Positions 9,401-16,768 of a stretch of 64,000 nucleotides of DNA are shown piece after piece; positions within the stretch are counted from its first letter, which is position 1; each line of letters opens with the position of its first letter. Both the position numbers and the translations under genes were made by a program. The DNA is from SZUA-430 sp964638635. Its GTDB lineage: Bacteria > Pseudomonadota > Alphaproteobacteria > Micropepsales > Micropepsaceae. The notes under the pieces were generated by a model. That model was not told the DNA's origin, searched no databases, and worked only from the letters and a program-made list of their open reading frames with translations. The stretch covers positions 5,914 to 69,913 of the forward strand of contig CAZXAQ010000012.1 in NCBI GenBank assembly GCA_964638635.1, given 5' to 3'.

Positions 9401-10239
9401 CCGAAATAGGCCCAGGCCATCCGCATGGCAGTGAGGCAGAGGAACGTCCCGAACGCGAGGCGTAGCGCGCGGCGCGACAGGCTGTGCGCGAGCGCGACGC
9501 CCCAGGGCGCCGCGACGATCGTGGCCGGTACGATCAGCGCGAGGCCAATCAGGCTGACGTAGCCCAGCGAGTAGGGCGGCAGGCCCGCTGCGTTCCAGCC
9601 CGTGACGATCATGCCGATCGCGCCCGGCACCGCGATGATGAGGCCGAAGCCAGCGGCGGTTGCGACCGCACGGTGGATGGCGGCGCCGAACAGCGTCATT
9701 ACCGTGACGCCAAACGTGCCGCCACCGATGCCCATCATCACCGAGAGGCAGCCGTTCGCGAGGCCGAGCGGCCAACTCCAGAGGCCTTTCGGCACGTCGT
9801 CGCCGAGGCGCCATTCTTCGCGGCCCAAGAGCATGAAGAGGCCAAGCGCCCCAGCGCCGGCGGCGAACACGCCGGTCAAGCCCTTGCCGCCGACGAGATG
9901 GGCGAGCCAGGTTCCGACCACGACGCCCGCGAATGTGGGCAGCGCCCAGGCGCGGAGGATCGGCCAATCGACCGCGCCCTTCTTGTTGTGGCTCAAGGTC
10001 GAGCGGATCGAGGTTGGGATGATGGTCGCCAGCGAAGTTCCGACCGCGAGCGGCATGCGCACTGCCTCGTCCACGCCGAGGAAGCCCAGCGCCTGATAGA
10101 GTACCGGCACAAGGACGATGCCGCCGCCGACGCCGAGCAGGCCCGCGACCGTGCCGGCGACGAGGCCGGAGAGGCCGACGGCGGCGCCGAGCGCGATCAG
10201 TTCGCCGGTCGAGACGGTCGCGAAGGTGTCCACGCTCAT
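9397..10239 (-). CDS. TauE/SafE-family sulfite/organic-anion exporter
   Basis: 280-residue polytopic membrane protein with about eight TM segments. The N-terminal half contains GLLGVGGGIVLVPVL and the second half GIGGGTFGVTVM, the paired glycine motifs of the TauE/SafE (DUF81) family. Members export sulfite, sulfoacetate or related anions, or belong to sulfur metabolism; no sulfur genes flank it, so the substrate is unknown. ATG at 10239 (MSVDTFATV). Its promoter must lie in the repeat-rich 616-bp region upstream. Confidence 0.88.
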   Translation of the reverse strand: MSVDTFATVSTGELIALGAAVGLSGLVAGTVAGLLGVGGGIVLVPVLYQALGFLGVDEAVRMPLAVGTSLATIIPTSIRSTLSHNKKGAVDWPILRAWALPTFAGVVVGTWLAHLVGGKGLTGVFAAGAGALGLFMLLGREEWRLGDDVPKGLWSWPLGLANGCLSVMMGIGGGTFGVTVMTLFGAAIHRAVATAAGFGLIIAVPGAIGMIVTGWNAAGLPPYSLGYVSLIGLALIVPATIVAAPWGVALAHSLSRRALRLAFGTFLCLTAMRMAWAYFG

Positions 10240-10321
10240 TCGTGAGGATTTTCCGTCGAAAAGACGCGATTACAAAATCGAATCCGTTGGATGCGTTTGC
10301 TTCGCGGATTTCCGCCACCTT

Positions 10322-10365
10322 ATCCGTTTGGAATCCGTTTGGAATCCGTTTGGGAAGCGTTTGGC
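10322..10365. repeat. Four 11-bp tandem repeats upstream of the TauE-family gene
   Basis: ATCCGTTTGGA occurs three times in direct succession (the third ends in G), followed by a degenerate fourth copy AAGCGTTTGGC, and looser copies precede at about 10280. The 11-bp period places the copies on nearly one face of the helix, consistent with a regulator-binding array or a simple slipped repeat. It lies 83 bp upstream of the TauE-family start. Confidence 0.6.
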
Positions 10366-10445
10366 GGATCGAAGTTGCGAAACCTAATCCGTCAACGCCG
10401 CGCGGCAGAACACCGTTTGCGTCCAACGGCTTAGCGCGGCTTTGA

Positions 10446-10571
10446 CGAAATACAACGCGAATCTGGCCGCTACGCCGCTACATCGGCTGAGTTCCGCAAA
10501 AAACGCCGCTACATGGGTGCTACCGCGGCGCTACTTGTAGCGCCCCTCGCCGATCGCTCGTAGCGGGTAAC
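10446..10571. repeat. Iteron-like array A (GCTAC type)
   Basis: Non-coding repeat about 75-80% identical by eye, over about 97 bp, to 47418-47515. It contains GCTAC in direct orientation starting at 10469, 10477, 10508, 10519 and 10530, and inverted (GTAGC) at 10537 and 10560. Copies five and six form the perfect hairpin GGCGCTAC-TT-GTAGCGCC. The steps (8, 31, 11, 11, 7, 23) match array B, where every copy is GTTAC. Weak similarity continues to about 10665 (shared AAGTCGCAGCCGC). The rest of the 10240-10855 region shows no convincing gene. Confidence 0.8.
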
Positions 10572-10855
10572 CGCCGAGAAGATTCGAACGCACTCCGCCG
10601 CACTCTTCGCGGTTCGGCCCGCAAATCGCCGTTGATCCCGATGCACGATGTCAAAGTCGCAGCCGCAATCGCGCGCGGATGCCGGAACGATTGAAAGCGC
10701 GGAACATTCGTAGAACATTTCGGTGCAAAAGTCAAGCGAATATTTCTTGCGTCACCAGAACTGAATTCGGACGTCGCGCGGCGCCAGCGCCCCATGTTGA
10801 TTTCCGGCGAACCGGAGCCGATGATCGAGACAGGCAAGGTCCGGAGAACAAGAGA

Positions 10856-11203
10856 ATGCGTTACAGCTTTGCACTTGCTATGGCGGTCTTGGCGACCCTA
10901 TTGGCGGAACCGGCGTTCGCGGTCACGATCACGAATCTCGATCAGACCAGCGTTCGTGTCTTCGTGTGCGACGAAAATTGCGGCCCGTCGCATGGCGAGG
11001 ACTGGGGATCGGCGCGCAATTTCTGGCTCGGCACCGGCGAAGCGCGGAGCTTCGACTGCGTCGGCAAGTGCTTCGTCGGCACCTATTCCGGCGAAAACTC
11101 GCCCTCGCTCGGCGACATGGCGTTTGCCGACGACGATGAAGTGTTCGAGGGCACCGAGAGCGGCTACATCCGCAACGGCTACGCGACGCACAAGGCGAAT
11201 TAG
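10856..11203 (+). CDS. Small secreted Cys-containing protein, unknown
   Basis: 115 residues. A Sec signal peptide (about 1-22, ending AEPAFA) is followed by a compact acidic domain with two close Cys pairs, VCDENCG and DCVGKC, suggesting two disulfides in the periplasm or outside. The C-terminal half is rich in Asp, Glu and Gly. ATG at 10856 has GGAGAA upstream; in-frame sequence before it looks non-coding. I do not recognise the family. It is convergent with the serine hydrolase gene, only six bases away. Confidence 0.75.
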   Translation: MRYSFALAMAVLATLLAEPAFAVTITNLDQTSVRVFVCDENCGPSHGEDWGSARNFWLGTGEARSFDCVGKCFVGTYSGENSPSLGDMAFADDDEVFEGTESGYIRNGYATHKAN

Positions 11204-11209
11204 CTGCGC

Positions 11210-12997
11210 TCAGTCCACAATCGCCGGGATGATGGCGCCGCCCACGACTTGGTCGCGCCAGCGGCCCCAGATGCCGCCTTGGCCGTAGTTGCCGCCGGTC
11301 ATAACGACCGCGAGGTCGAGTTCGGGGACGACGATCAGGAGTTGGCCGCCGTTGCCGGAGGCTTCGTATTCTTTGTAGGTGCGGCCGCCCGCCTTGATGT
11401 CGAATGTGTGCCAGGCGAGCGCGTCGGCACTGCCTGGGGCGTAGAAATTCGGGAACTGTTCCGTGGTAAGGCCGGTTGTGGCTTCGTTGACGGGTATGCG
11501 CGGCGCCGTTGAGGTCTTGACCCAGTCGCGCGCGGCGATGCGTTTGCCCGCCCACGTGCCGCCGTCGAGGTAGAGTTGACCGACCTTCAGAAGATCGCGC
11601 GGGCGCAGCCGGGCACCGCCACCGAGATAGCCTTCCTCGTTCGGGGCGAGGTTCCAAGCGTAGAGGCCGAATTGGAGAGGCCGCGCGATGGTGCGATCGA
11701 ACAACTCAGGGAGCCAGGTGTTCGTCGCCACAGTCAGTGCACCACCCATCAGGTTTAGGTTGGCCGAGCAATAGGCATAGCGGCTGCCCGGCTCGTGCAG
11801 CATCGGCAGATCGAGCGTGTACTTCCAATAGTCGGGTTCGGTCTGTTGCGTTTGGAGGCGCTCTTCGTTGCCGGGCGAGTTTTCGTCGTTGTCGTCGCAG
11901 GCGAGGCCGGAGGTGTGCGTCATCAGATGCGCGAGCGTGATGCGATCCTTGGACGGCGCGGGGTTCGCGAAGGGACCGCGCGCGCTCAGCAGGGCCGTGA
12001 TTGAGGACTCGGGCCCGATCTTCGTGCCGTCGCGCATCACCGCGCCGAGCATCACAGAGGCAAACGTTTTTCCGGCGGAGCGCAGATCATGCAGCGTGTT
12101 GCGATCGTGGCCGAAGAAGTACTCTTCGAGGACCAGTTTTCCGCGCCGCGCAATCAACAGCGAGTGGATCAGCGACGGCTGGCGGCCGGCCGGATCGGAT
12201 TCGGCGATCGACTTCACGAGCGCTGCGAGCGCCGCTTCGTCGAGACCTGCTTTGCGCGCGGACACCGTCTGCCAGCCGTCGTTGAGCGCCGCTGGCGCGG
12301 TGTAGGCGTAAGCGGTTCCCGGCGGCTTCGGAAAGAATGCCGCCGCCTCTGCCGGCGATTTACGGACGAGTTCCAGTTCGCGGCGGAACTGGGGCCACAT
12401 CAGCTTCAGGCGGTCGGGATTGGGCGACAACGCCGCGGTGTGCACGATGCCCTTACCGTCCTCGTTTTCGAGGAAACGCACGGTCGCGCCGTCGCGCCGC
12501 ACGAAGAAGCGCGAGGCGCCGCCGCGGGTGTTGATCTCCGGATTGCGGAAGGCGCCGATCAACATGCCGTCTTCGCGGCGGAAGATCTTGAGATAGAGCG
12601 TGAAGCCGAGGGCGAGCTTCGGCACGTCGCCGCGCCATTCGCCGGTTGCGGCTTGGCGCAGCGTCAGCGGCGAGGCGAGCGGTTGTTCGGTGACACCTTC
12701 TTGAATCCAGAAGCCGTCGAGGCGGCGGTTGGCCAGACGGCCGCGGAAGGCGCCTTCGCCGTTCGGAAAGCGAAAGCGGACATCGTTGTCTTTCACCTCA
12801 AACCGCGCCTCGCGCGCGCCGAGCGCCGCGGTCCAACCGCCGTCGTTGCGGCGGACGACGAGTTCGCCCTCCGGCCGCTGGAACGGCGTGGTGCTGACCC
12901 ACAGGCCTTCGAGCGCGCCAGCTTGGTCGTCTGCGCGCGCGGCGCCGGTCATGCATGCCGCCAACAACGCGGCGGCGAATACCCTATGCAACAGCAT
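11210..12997 (-). CDS. Secreted serine hydrolase, beta-lactamase/PBP fold
   Basis: About 595 residues. Signal peptide (LLHRVFAAALLAACMTG), an N-terminal beta-rich region of roughly 200 residues, then a class C beta-lactamase-like domain with S-x-x-K in LRSAGKTF (S307, K310), Y-x-N in YAYCSANLN, and a late GGNYGQGG segment. Such proteins are esterases, D-aminopeptidases or penicillin-binding-like enzymes; true beta-lactamase activity is not implied. ATG at 12997 overlaps the end of the GntR gene by 14 bases, so the pair is probably co-transcribed. A GTG six codons earlier is possible. Confidence 0.85.
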   Translation of the reverse strand: MLLHRVFAAALLAACMTGAARADDQAGALEGLWVSTTPFQRPEGELVVRRNDGGWTAALGAREARFEVKDNDVRFRFPNGEGAFRGRLANRRLDGFWIQEGVTEQPLASPLTLRQAATGEWRGDVPKLALGFTLYLKIFRREDGMLIGAFRNPEINTRGGASRFFVRRDGATVRFLENEDGKGIVHTAALSPNPDRLKLMWPQFRRELELVRKSPAEAAAFFPKPPGTAYAYTAPAALNDGWQTVSARKAGLDEAALAALVKSIAESDPAGRQPSLIHSLLIARRGKLVLEEYFFGHDRNTLHDLRSAGKTFASVMLGAVMRDGTKIGPESSITALLSARGPFANPAPSKDRITLAHLMTHTSGLACDDNDENSPGNEERLQTQQTEPDYWKYTLDLPMLHEPGSRYAYCSANLNLMGGALTVATNTWLPELFDRTIARPLQFGLYAWNLAPNEEGYLGGGARLRPRDLLKVGQLYLDGGTWAGKRIAARDWVKTSTAPRIPVNEATTGLTTEQFPNFYAPGSADALAWHTFDIKAGGRTYKEYEASGNGGQLLIVVPELDLAVVMTGGNYGQGGIWGRWRDQVVGGAIIPAIVD

Positions 12998-13667
12998 CTT
13001 TCTTCGTTCCCCCACTCTTTGCGCGCGCCCTCAGCCACGCCAAAATCGGCTCGCGCCCCTCGCGCATGTTTTGTTCGAGCGCCGCGCAAGCGCCCGCCAG
13101 ATCGCCCTTGCGCAAGGCCGCGATGATGCGGGTGTGTGCCTTGCTGGCGTCGACGACGCGCTTCTGTTCGCGCATCAGCGCCAGTTCGTATCGGCGCGTC
13201 CGGCGGATGACACCGTCGATCATGTCCACCAGCACGCGGTTCGGGCAGTGCGTGAGCAACTCGCGATGCCAGTCGTCGTCGCATTCGACCGCGCGTTCGG
13301 GTTTTTGCAGCGCGGCGAGTTTTTTGTTCAGCGCTTCCAGCCGGTCGAGTTGGCCGGCCGCGGGCAGGCCCGCCAGCTTCAGCGCCGCGGGATCGAGGAT
13401 CGGGCGCAGTTCGTAGAGCTGCAAGAATTCGTCTTCGGTCAGCGGCGCCACGAAGTAGCCATGGCGCGGCTTTGCCGTCAGCGAGCCATCGGCACTCAGG
13501 CGATTCAGCGCCTCGCGCAGCGGCGTGCGGCTGACGCCCAATTGCGCCGATAACTGCACTTCGTTGATGCGCTCGCCATCGCCCAAACGGCCGTCGACGA
13601 TCATCGCGCGGATGGCGTCGGCGACGGTGTCGGCCAGATTCGGGCGGTCAATTATTGTATACTGCAT
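12984..13667 (-). CDS. GntR-family (FadR/FCD) transcription regulator
   Basis: 227 residues: N-terminal winged helix with the GntR signature LSAQLGVSRTPLREALNRL, and a C-terminal all-helical FCD ligand domain (DDDWHRELL ... NRVLVDMIDG ... AHTRIIAAL). FCD regulators usually sense small carboxylates or sugar acids. It is the first gene of a pair with the serine hydrolase. A perfect-spacing palindrome overlaps its ATG, pointing to autoregulation. No clear Shine-Dalgarno sequence precedes the ATG, so initiation may be leaderless or weak. Confidence 0.9.
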   Translation of the reverse strand: MQYTIIDRPNLADTVADAIRAMIVDGRLGDGERINEVQLSAQLGVSRTPLREALNRLSADGSLTAKPRHGYFVAPLTEDEFLQLYELRPILDPAALKLAGLPAAGQLDRLEALNKKLAALQKPERAVECDDDWHRELLTHCPNRVLVDMIDGVIRRTRRYELALMREQKRVVDASKAHTRIIAALRKGDLAGACAALEQNMREGREPILAWLRARAKSGGTKKDAVA

Positions 13668-13670
13668 ACA
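13656..13670 (-). promoter_or_regulatory. Probable GntR operator over its own start codon
   Basis: TGTATACTGCATACA, an inverted repeat of the TGTAT-N5-ATACA type typical of FadR/VanR-class GntR operators. The reverse strand contains the ATG of the GntR gene (13665-13667), so binding would block transcription start or elongation at the start codon. Confidence 0.65.
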
Positions 13671-13758
13671 GTGTTGTACTCGAGATACTTCGGGCCGTCA
13701 AACCCCCTTGGAACTTTTGATGGAGGCCTCCCAGCATTGCTAAGGTTCCTTGCTTCAT

Positions 13759-13789
13759 TGTATCCTTACCTCCTTACAGTAAGGGTACA
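13759..13789 (+). promoter_or_regulatory. Operator for the MazE-MazF-like pair
   Basis: TGTATCCTTAC and GTAAGGGTACA form 11-base arms matching at ten positions, with a nine-base spacer. The right arm contains the AAGGG that serves as ribosome-binding site for the antitoxin ATG at 13793. This fits autorepression by the antitoxin or toxin-antitoxin complex. Confidence 0.65.
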
Positions 13790-13792
13790 AGA

Positions 13793-14023
13793 ATGGGCGT
13801 CCTCGCGAGCAAGGTAACGGCCAAAGGTCAAACGACGATCCCGGCAGAGGTTCGGGCCAAGTTGCGCCTGAAGCCCGGCGATGCCGTCATCTATCGTCAG
13901 ACGAAGGCCGGGATCGTTATTCGAAAGGCCGGCGTGCTCGATGCCGAGTTTCTCAAACTTCAGGAGCACGCGTTAAGCGATTGGCTCTCGCCGGAGGCCG
14001 ACGAGGCGTTTCGTGATTTGTAA
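13793..14023 (+). CDS. AbrB/MazE-type antitoxin
   Basis: 76 residues. The N-terminal SpoVT/AbrB swapped-hairpin DNA-binding domain is clear: SKVTAKGQTTIPAEVRAKLRLKPGDAVIYR. The acidic C-terminal tail (LSPEADEAFRDL) is the usual toxin-wrapping segment. It precedes and overlaps the toxin gene by 11 bases, the classic antitoxin-first order, and its start region sits under a strong inverted repeat. Confidence 0.9.
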   Translation: MGVLASKVTAKGQTTIPAEVRAKLRLKPGDAVIYRQTKAGIVIRKAGVLDAEFLKLQEHALSDWLSPEADEAFRDL

Positions 14024-14348
14024 GCGATGGGACGTCGTACGGCTGACGTTCCCGTATGTTGAAGGCCATGATGCAAAGAAGCGCCCGGCCCTGATCGTCT
14101 CGACGGAACCGTTGACAGCGAACTATCGCGTTTTGTGGGCGATGATGATCACAACCGCAAAAGGGGGGACGCTGCCGGAAGATATCCGCATCAACGATCC
14201 GACGGCGGCCGGACTGCCCGAAGATTGCGTCATTCGGCCGTCACGACTCTTCACGATCTCCGAAGATCTCCTCGATCGACGGCTCGGCGCGATCAAGGCG
14301 CAGGAGCGAAACGCCGTTGCGGCGTTTCTGAAGCGGCATATCCCTTAG
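14013..14348 (+). CDS. MazF/PemK-type endoribonuclease toxin
   Basis: 111 residues starting with GTG inside the antitoxin gene. The opening WDVVRLTFPYVEGHDAKKRPALIVS matches the PemK/MazF pattern in which an N-terminal strand is followed by KxRPALIVS; PSRLFTISEDLLDRRLGAI is the C-terminal core seen in the same family. Members cut mRNA at short sequences when the antitoxin is degraded. The insert GHDAKK replaces the usual Gly-rich loop, and catalytic residues are not obvious, so activity is inferred from family and context. Confidence 0.85.
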   Translation: MICKRWDVVRLTFPYVEGHDAKKRPALIVSTEPLTANYRVLWAMMITTAKGGTLPEDIRINDPTAAGLPEDCVIRPSRLFTISEDLLDRRLGAIKAQERNAVAAFLKRHIP

Positions 14349-14467
14349 GCAGCCAACGAACCAAGGCGGCCGTCGACGATCGTCGCGCGGGCGGAATGCC
14401 GCGATCGATGTCGGCTAACAGATCACAGTAACGCGGATTTAGGTAGGAATTTCGGTCTAGGCCGGCG

Positions 14468-14497
14468 AAAAGGGGGCGGTGAGGCTGCTCCCTTTTT
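14468..14497 (+). terminator. Probable Rho-independent terminator
   Basis: AAAAGGG and CCCTTTTT flank a 15-nt loop region, with the T-run at the 3' end, 120 bp after the toxin gene and just ahead of the next gene. The stem is AT/GC mixed and the loop long, so strength is uncertain. Confidence 0.45.
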
Positions 14498-14510
14498 GCT
14501 ATGAGCGGGC

Positions 14511-15293
14511 ATGAGCCATTGGCAACGCTATGCCGCGCGCTGGTCGCAAATCGCCCCGCCCTTGCGGCCGACGGAAGAGACGGTGCGCTTGATGCAGTCG
14601 CTGGTCGGCGATGCGCGTGCGCGCGTGCTGCTGTTGGGTGTTACACCGGAGCTTGCCGACGCGTTCGAGCAGGTGCACGCCATCGACAAGAGTTCGCAGA
14701 TGGTGGCCAACGTTTGGCCGGGCGACACGGCGACGAAACGCGCGGTCGTCGCGGATTGGCTCGACACGACCGAACCCGCTTCGCACTTCGACGCGGTGGT
14801 CGGGGATGGGAGCCTCAACAACGTGCTCTATCCGCGCGAATTGAAAACGCTCTTCCAAAACCTTGCGCAGGTGATGAAGCCGGACGGCCGCTTTGCTTGC
14901 CGCTTGTTCGAGCGGCCGGAGCGCGCGATCACGGAGGACGATCTTCGCAAGACCGCGCGCGGCGGCAGCGGGCACGGGTTTCATGCGTTCAAGTGGCAGC
15001 TTGCGATGCACCTGGCGGCGAAGGTCGGGGCCGATCTCCCGGTGGCGCTGATCCTGCAGATTTTCAACGAGATGTTCGCCGATCGCGACGCGCTTGCCGC
15101 GGTGACCGGCTGGTCGCGTGCGGCGATCGACACGATCGACGTCTATCGCGGGTCGCCGGTCGTCTATGCGTTTCCCGACCGGGCGGAGTTTCGCGCCGCG
15201 CTTCCGGATGCATTCACGCAGGTCGAGTTCCTTGCGTGCGGTTCCTACGATCTTGCGCCGTTGTGTCCGATCCTGACGTTCGTTAAGGCGTGA
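14511..15293 (+). CDS. SAM-dependent methyltransferase (class I)
   Basis: 260 residues. A Rossmann-type start is visible (ARVLLLGVTPEL for motif I, VHAIDKSS for motif II), then an acidic DAVVGDGSLNNVLYP segment and VMKPDGRFACRLFE matching the usual post-III region. The substrate is unknown. It ends three bases before an adenylate-forming CoA-ligase-like gene, and the two probably form an operon that modifies a small acid or lipid. There is no signal peptide, so it is cytoplasmic. Confidence 0.75.
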   Translation: MSHWQRYAARWSQIAPPLRPTEETVRLMQSLVGDARARVLLLGVTPELADAFEQVHAIDKSSQMVANVWPGDTATKRAVVADWLDTTEPASHFDAVVGDGSLNNVLYPRELKTLFQNLAQVMKPDGRFACRLFERPERAITEDDLRKTARGGSGHGFHAFKWQLAMHLAAKVGADLPVALILQIFNEMFADRDALAAVTGWSRAAIDTIDVYRGSPVVYAFPDRAEFRAALPDAFTQVEFLACGSYDLAPLCPILTFVKA

Positions 15294-15296
15294 CCC

Positions 15297-16661
15297 ATGG
15301 GCGTGCGTGAACGCTCCGACGTTGAGGGGATCGTTTGGCCAGCGCTGCATGCGGGCGAACGGGCCACGCTTGCGGCGATGCTGGCGCAACTCGAGCGGAC
15401 CGAACGGTTGCCGCCGGCGGAGCTCAGTGCGCGGCAGAACGAGCAGCTTTCGGCGCTGATCGCGCATCACGCAAGGCATACGCCGTCGTTTCGGGCACGG
15501 CTTAGCCAGGCCGGCGTGAAGACGATCGCAGGCGCCGACGACTTGCGCCGCTTGACGCCGCTGACGCGGCGCGACGTGCAGACGGCGGGCGCATCGTTCT
15601 TCGCGACCCATGTGCCGCAGGCGCACTTGCCTATTGGGCACGTGAAGACGTCGGGGTCGACGGGCGAACCCGTCACCGTTCACAAGACGGCCGTGAACCG
15701 GTTGTTCTGGGCCGCACTCGCGGTGCGCGATCATGTGTGGAACGGGCGCGACTTCGGCGGGCGCATGACGGCGATCCGCGCGAACTTGAGTTCCTATGCC
15801 GAAGAAGACAATTGGGGCCATCCGGTGGCGGCGCTCTACGAGACGGGACCCGCACAAGGGATTCCGATCACGACCGACATCGCCGAGCAGCTTCGGCTCG
15901 TCGCGCGATTCCGGCCCAACATTCTTCTGATCTATCCGAACAATCTCGACGCGTTTGTCGAGGTTTGGGAGCGCGAAGGATATGCGCTCGATTGCATCCG
16001 CCACGTGAAGACAATCGGCGAGACCGTGTCGGAGCGGTTGCGCGCGCGTGTGAAGGCGGTGACGGGGCTTCGCGTCGAGGACAATTACTCATCGCAAGAG
16101 TTGGGGCCGATCGCCATTCAGTGTCCCGCGAGCGGGCTTTATCATGTGATGGGCGAGACGTTGATCGTCGAAGTGCTGCGCGCGGACGGCGCGTCTTGCG
16201 GCGAAGGCGAGGCGGGACGGGTCGTCGTGACGGACTTGCACAATCTCGCCGCGCCGATGGTTCGCTATGACATCGGCGATTATGCGGAACCGGGGCCGCC
16301 GTGCCCTTGCGGCCGCGGACTCCCTACGCTGAAACGCATCTTGGGGCGCGAACGCAATCTGATCGTCAAGGCTGACGGGTCGCGGCATTGGCCGCTGGTC
16401 GGCTTCCACCGCTACGACGAGGCGGCGCCAGTGCGGCAGTATCAGTTCGTGCAGCACACGACGCGCGACATCGAGTTCAAGGTGGTCACCGACGCGCCTT
16501 TGACGGAGGCGCAACGCGCGAAGCTGATCGAAATCGCGACCGGGGCCCTGGGCGGCGGGCTTGTGATCCATGTCACCGAATCCCGCGCCCGGCTTCCGCA
16601 GGCCGCGAACGGCAAGTTCGAAGAGTTCGTTTCGCTCGTGCAGACCGCGGGCGGCGCTTAG
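15297..16661 (+). CDS. Phenylacetate-CoA ligase/CapK-like adenylate-forming protein
   Basis: 454 residues. The ATP-binding P-loop-like motif is KTSGSTGEPVTVHKT, followed by ETVSERLRARVKAV and DNYSSQELGPIA (A5-like region), VRYDIGDYAEPG (A7), and LKRILGRERN (A8). CPCGRGLP is a Cys-rich strip typical of PaaK/CapK relatives. These adenylate carboxylic acids, and often form CoA thioesters. No phenylacetate genes are near; the partner methyltransferase three bases upstream suggests a small dedicated modification pathway. Confidence 0.8.
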   Translation: MGVRERSDVEGIVWPALHAGERATLAAMLAQLERTERLPPAELSARQNEQLSALIAHHARHTPSFRARLSQAGVKTIAGADDLRRLTPLTRRDVQTAGASFFATHVPQAHLPIGHVKTSGSTGEPVTVHKTAVNRLFWAALAVRDHVWNGRDFGGRMTAIRANLSSYAEEDNWGHPVAALYETGPAQGIPITTDIAEQLRLVARFRPNILLIYPNNLDAFVEVWEREGYALDCIRHVKTIGETVSERLRARVKAVTGLRVEDNYSSQELGPIAIQCPASGLYHVMGETLIVEVLRADGASCGEGEAGRVVVTDLHNLAAPMVRYDIGDYAEPGPPCPCGRGLPTLKRILGRERNLIVKADGSRHWPLVGFHRYDEAAPVRQYQFVQHTTRDIEFKVVTDAPLTEAQRAKLIEIATGALGGGLVIHVTESRARLPQAANGKFEEFVSLVQTAGGA

Positions 16662-16676
16662 CTAACCGTTCGTTAA
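16662..16676 (+). promoter_or_regulatory. CtrA-like box (CTAA-N7-TTAA)
   Basis: CTAACCGTTCGTTAA matches the CtrA site TTAA-N7-TTAA with one mismatch and lies 92 bp upstream of the protease autotransporter ATG. Confidence 0.4.
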
Positions 16677-16768
16677 GCGGGCGGTTGCGGCCAATTGTGC
16701 GGGTTCGGCAAACGCTCCGTTAGGGCGGCTCCGGGCAGGATGGCACCTCACTTTTCGAGGATCCGTCC

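Noticed and set aside
10441..10545. Minus-strand peptide similarity between arrays A and B (AFFAE then FALYF)
   Set aside because: The conserved peptide is short, interrupted by stops, and the pentamers fall in different frames, so DNA-level conservation explains it better.
14400..14460. Further array copy near the toxin-antitoxin genes (CAGTAACGCGG)
   Set aside because: Only one pentamer is present, without the spacing pattern.
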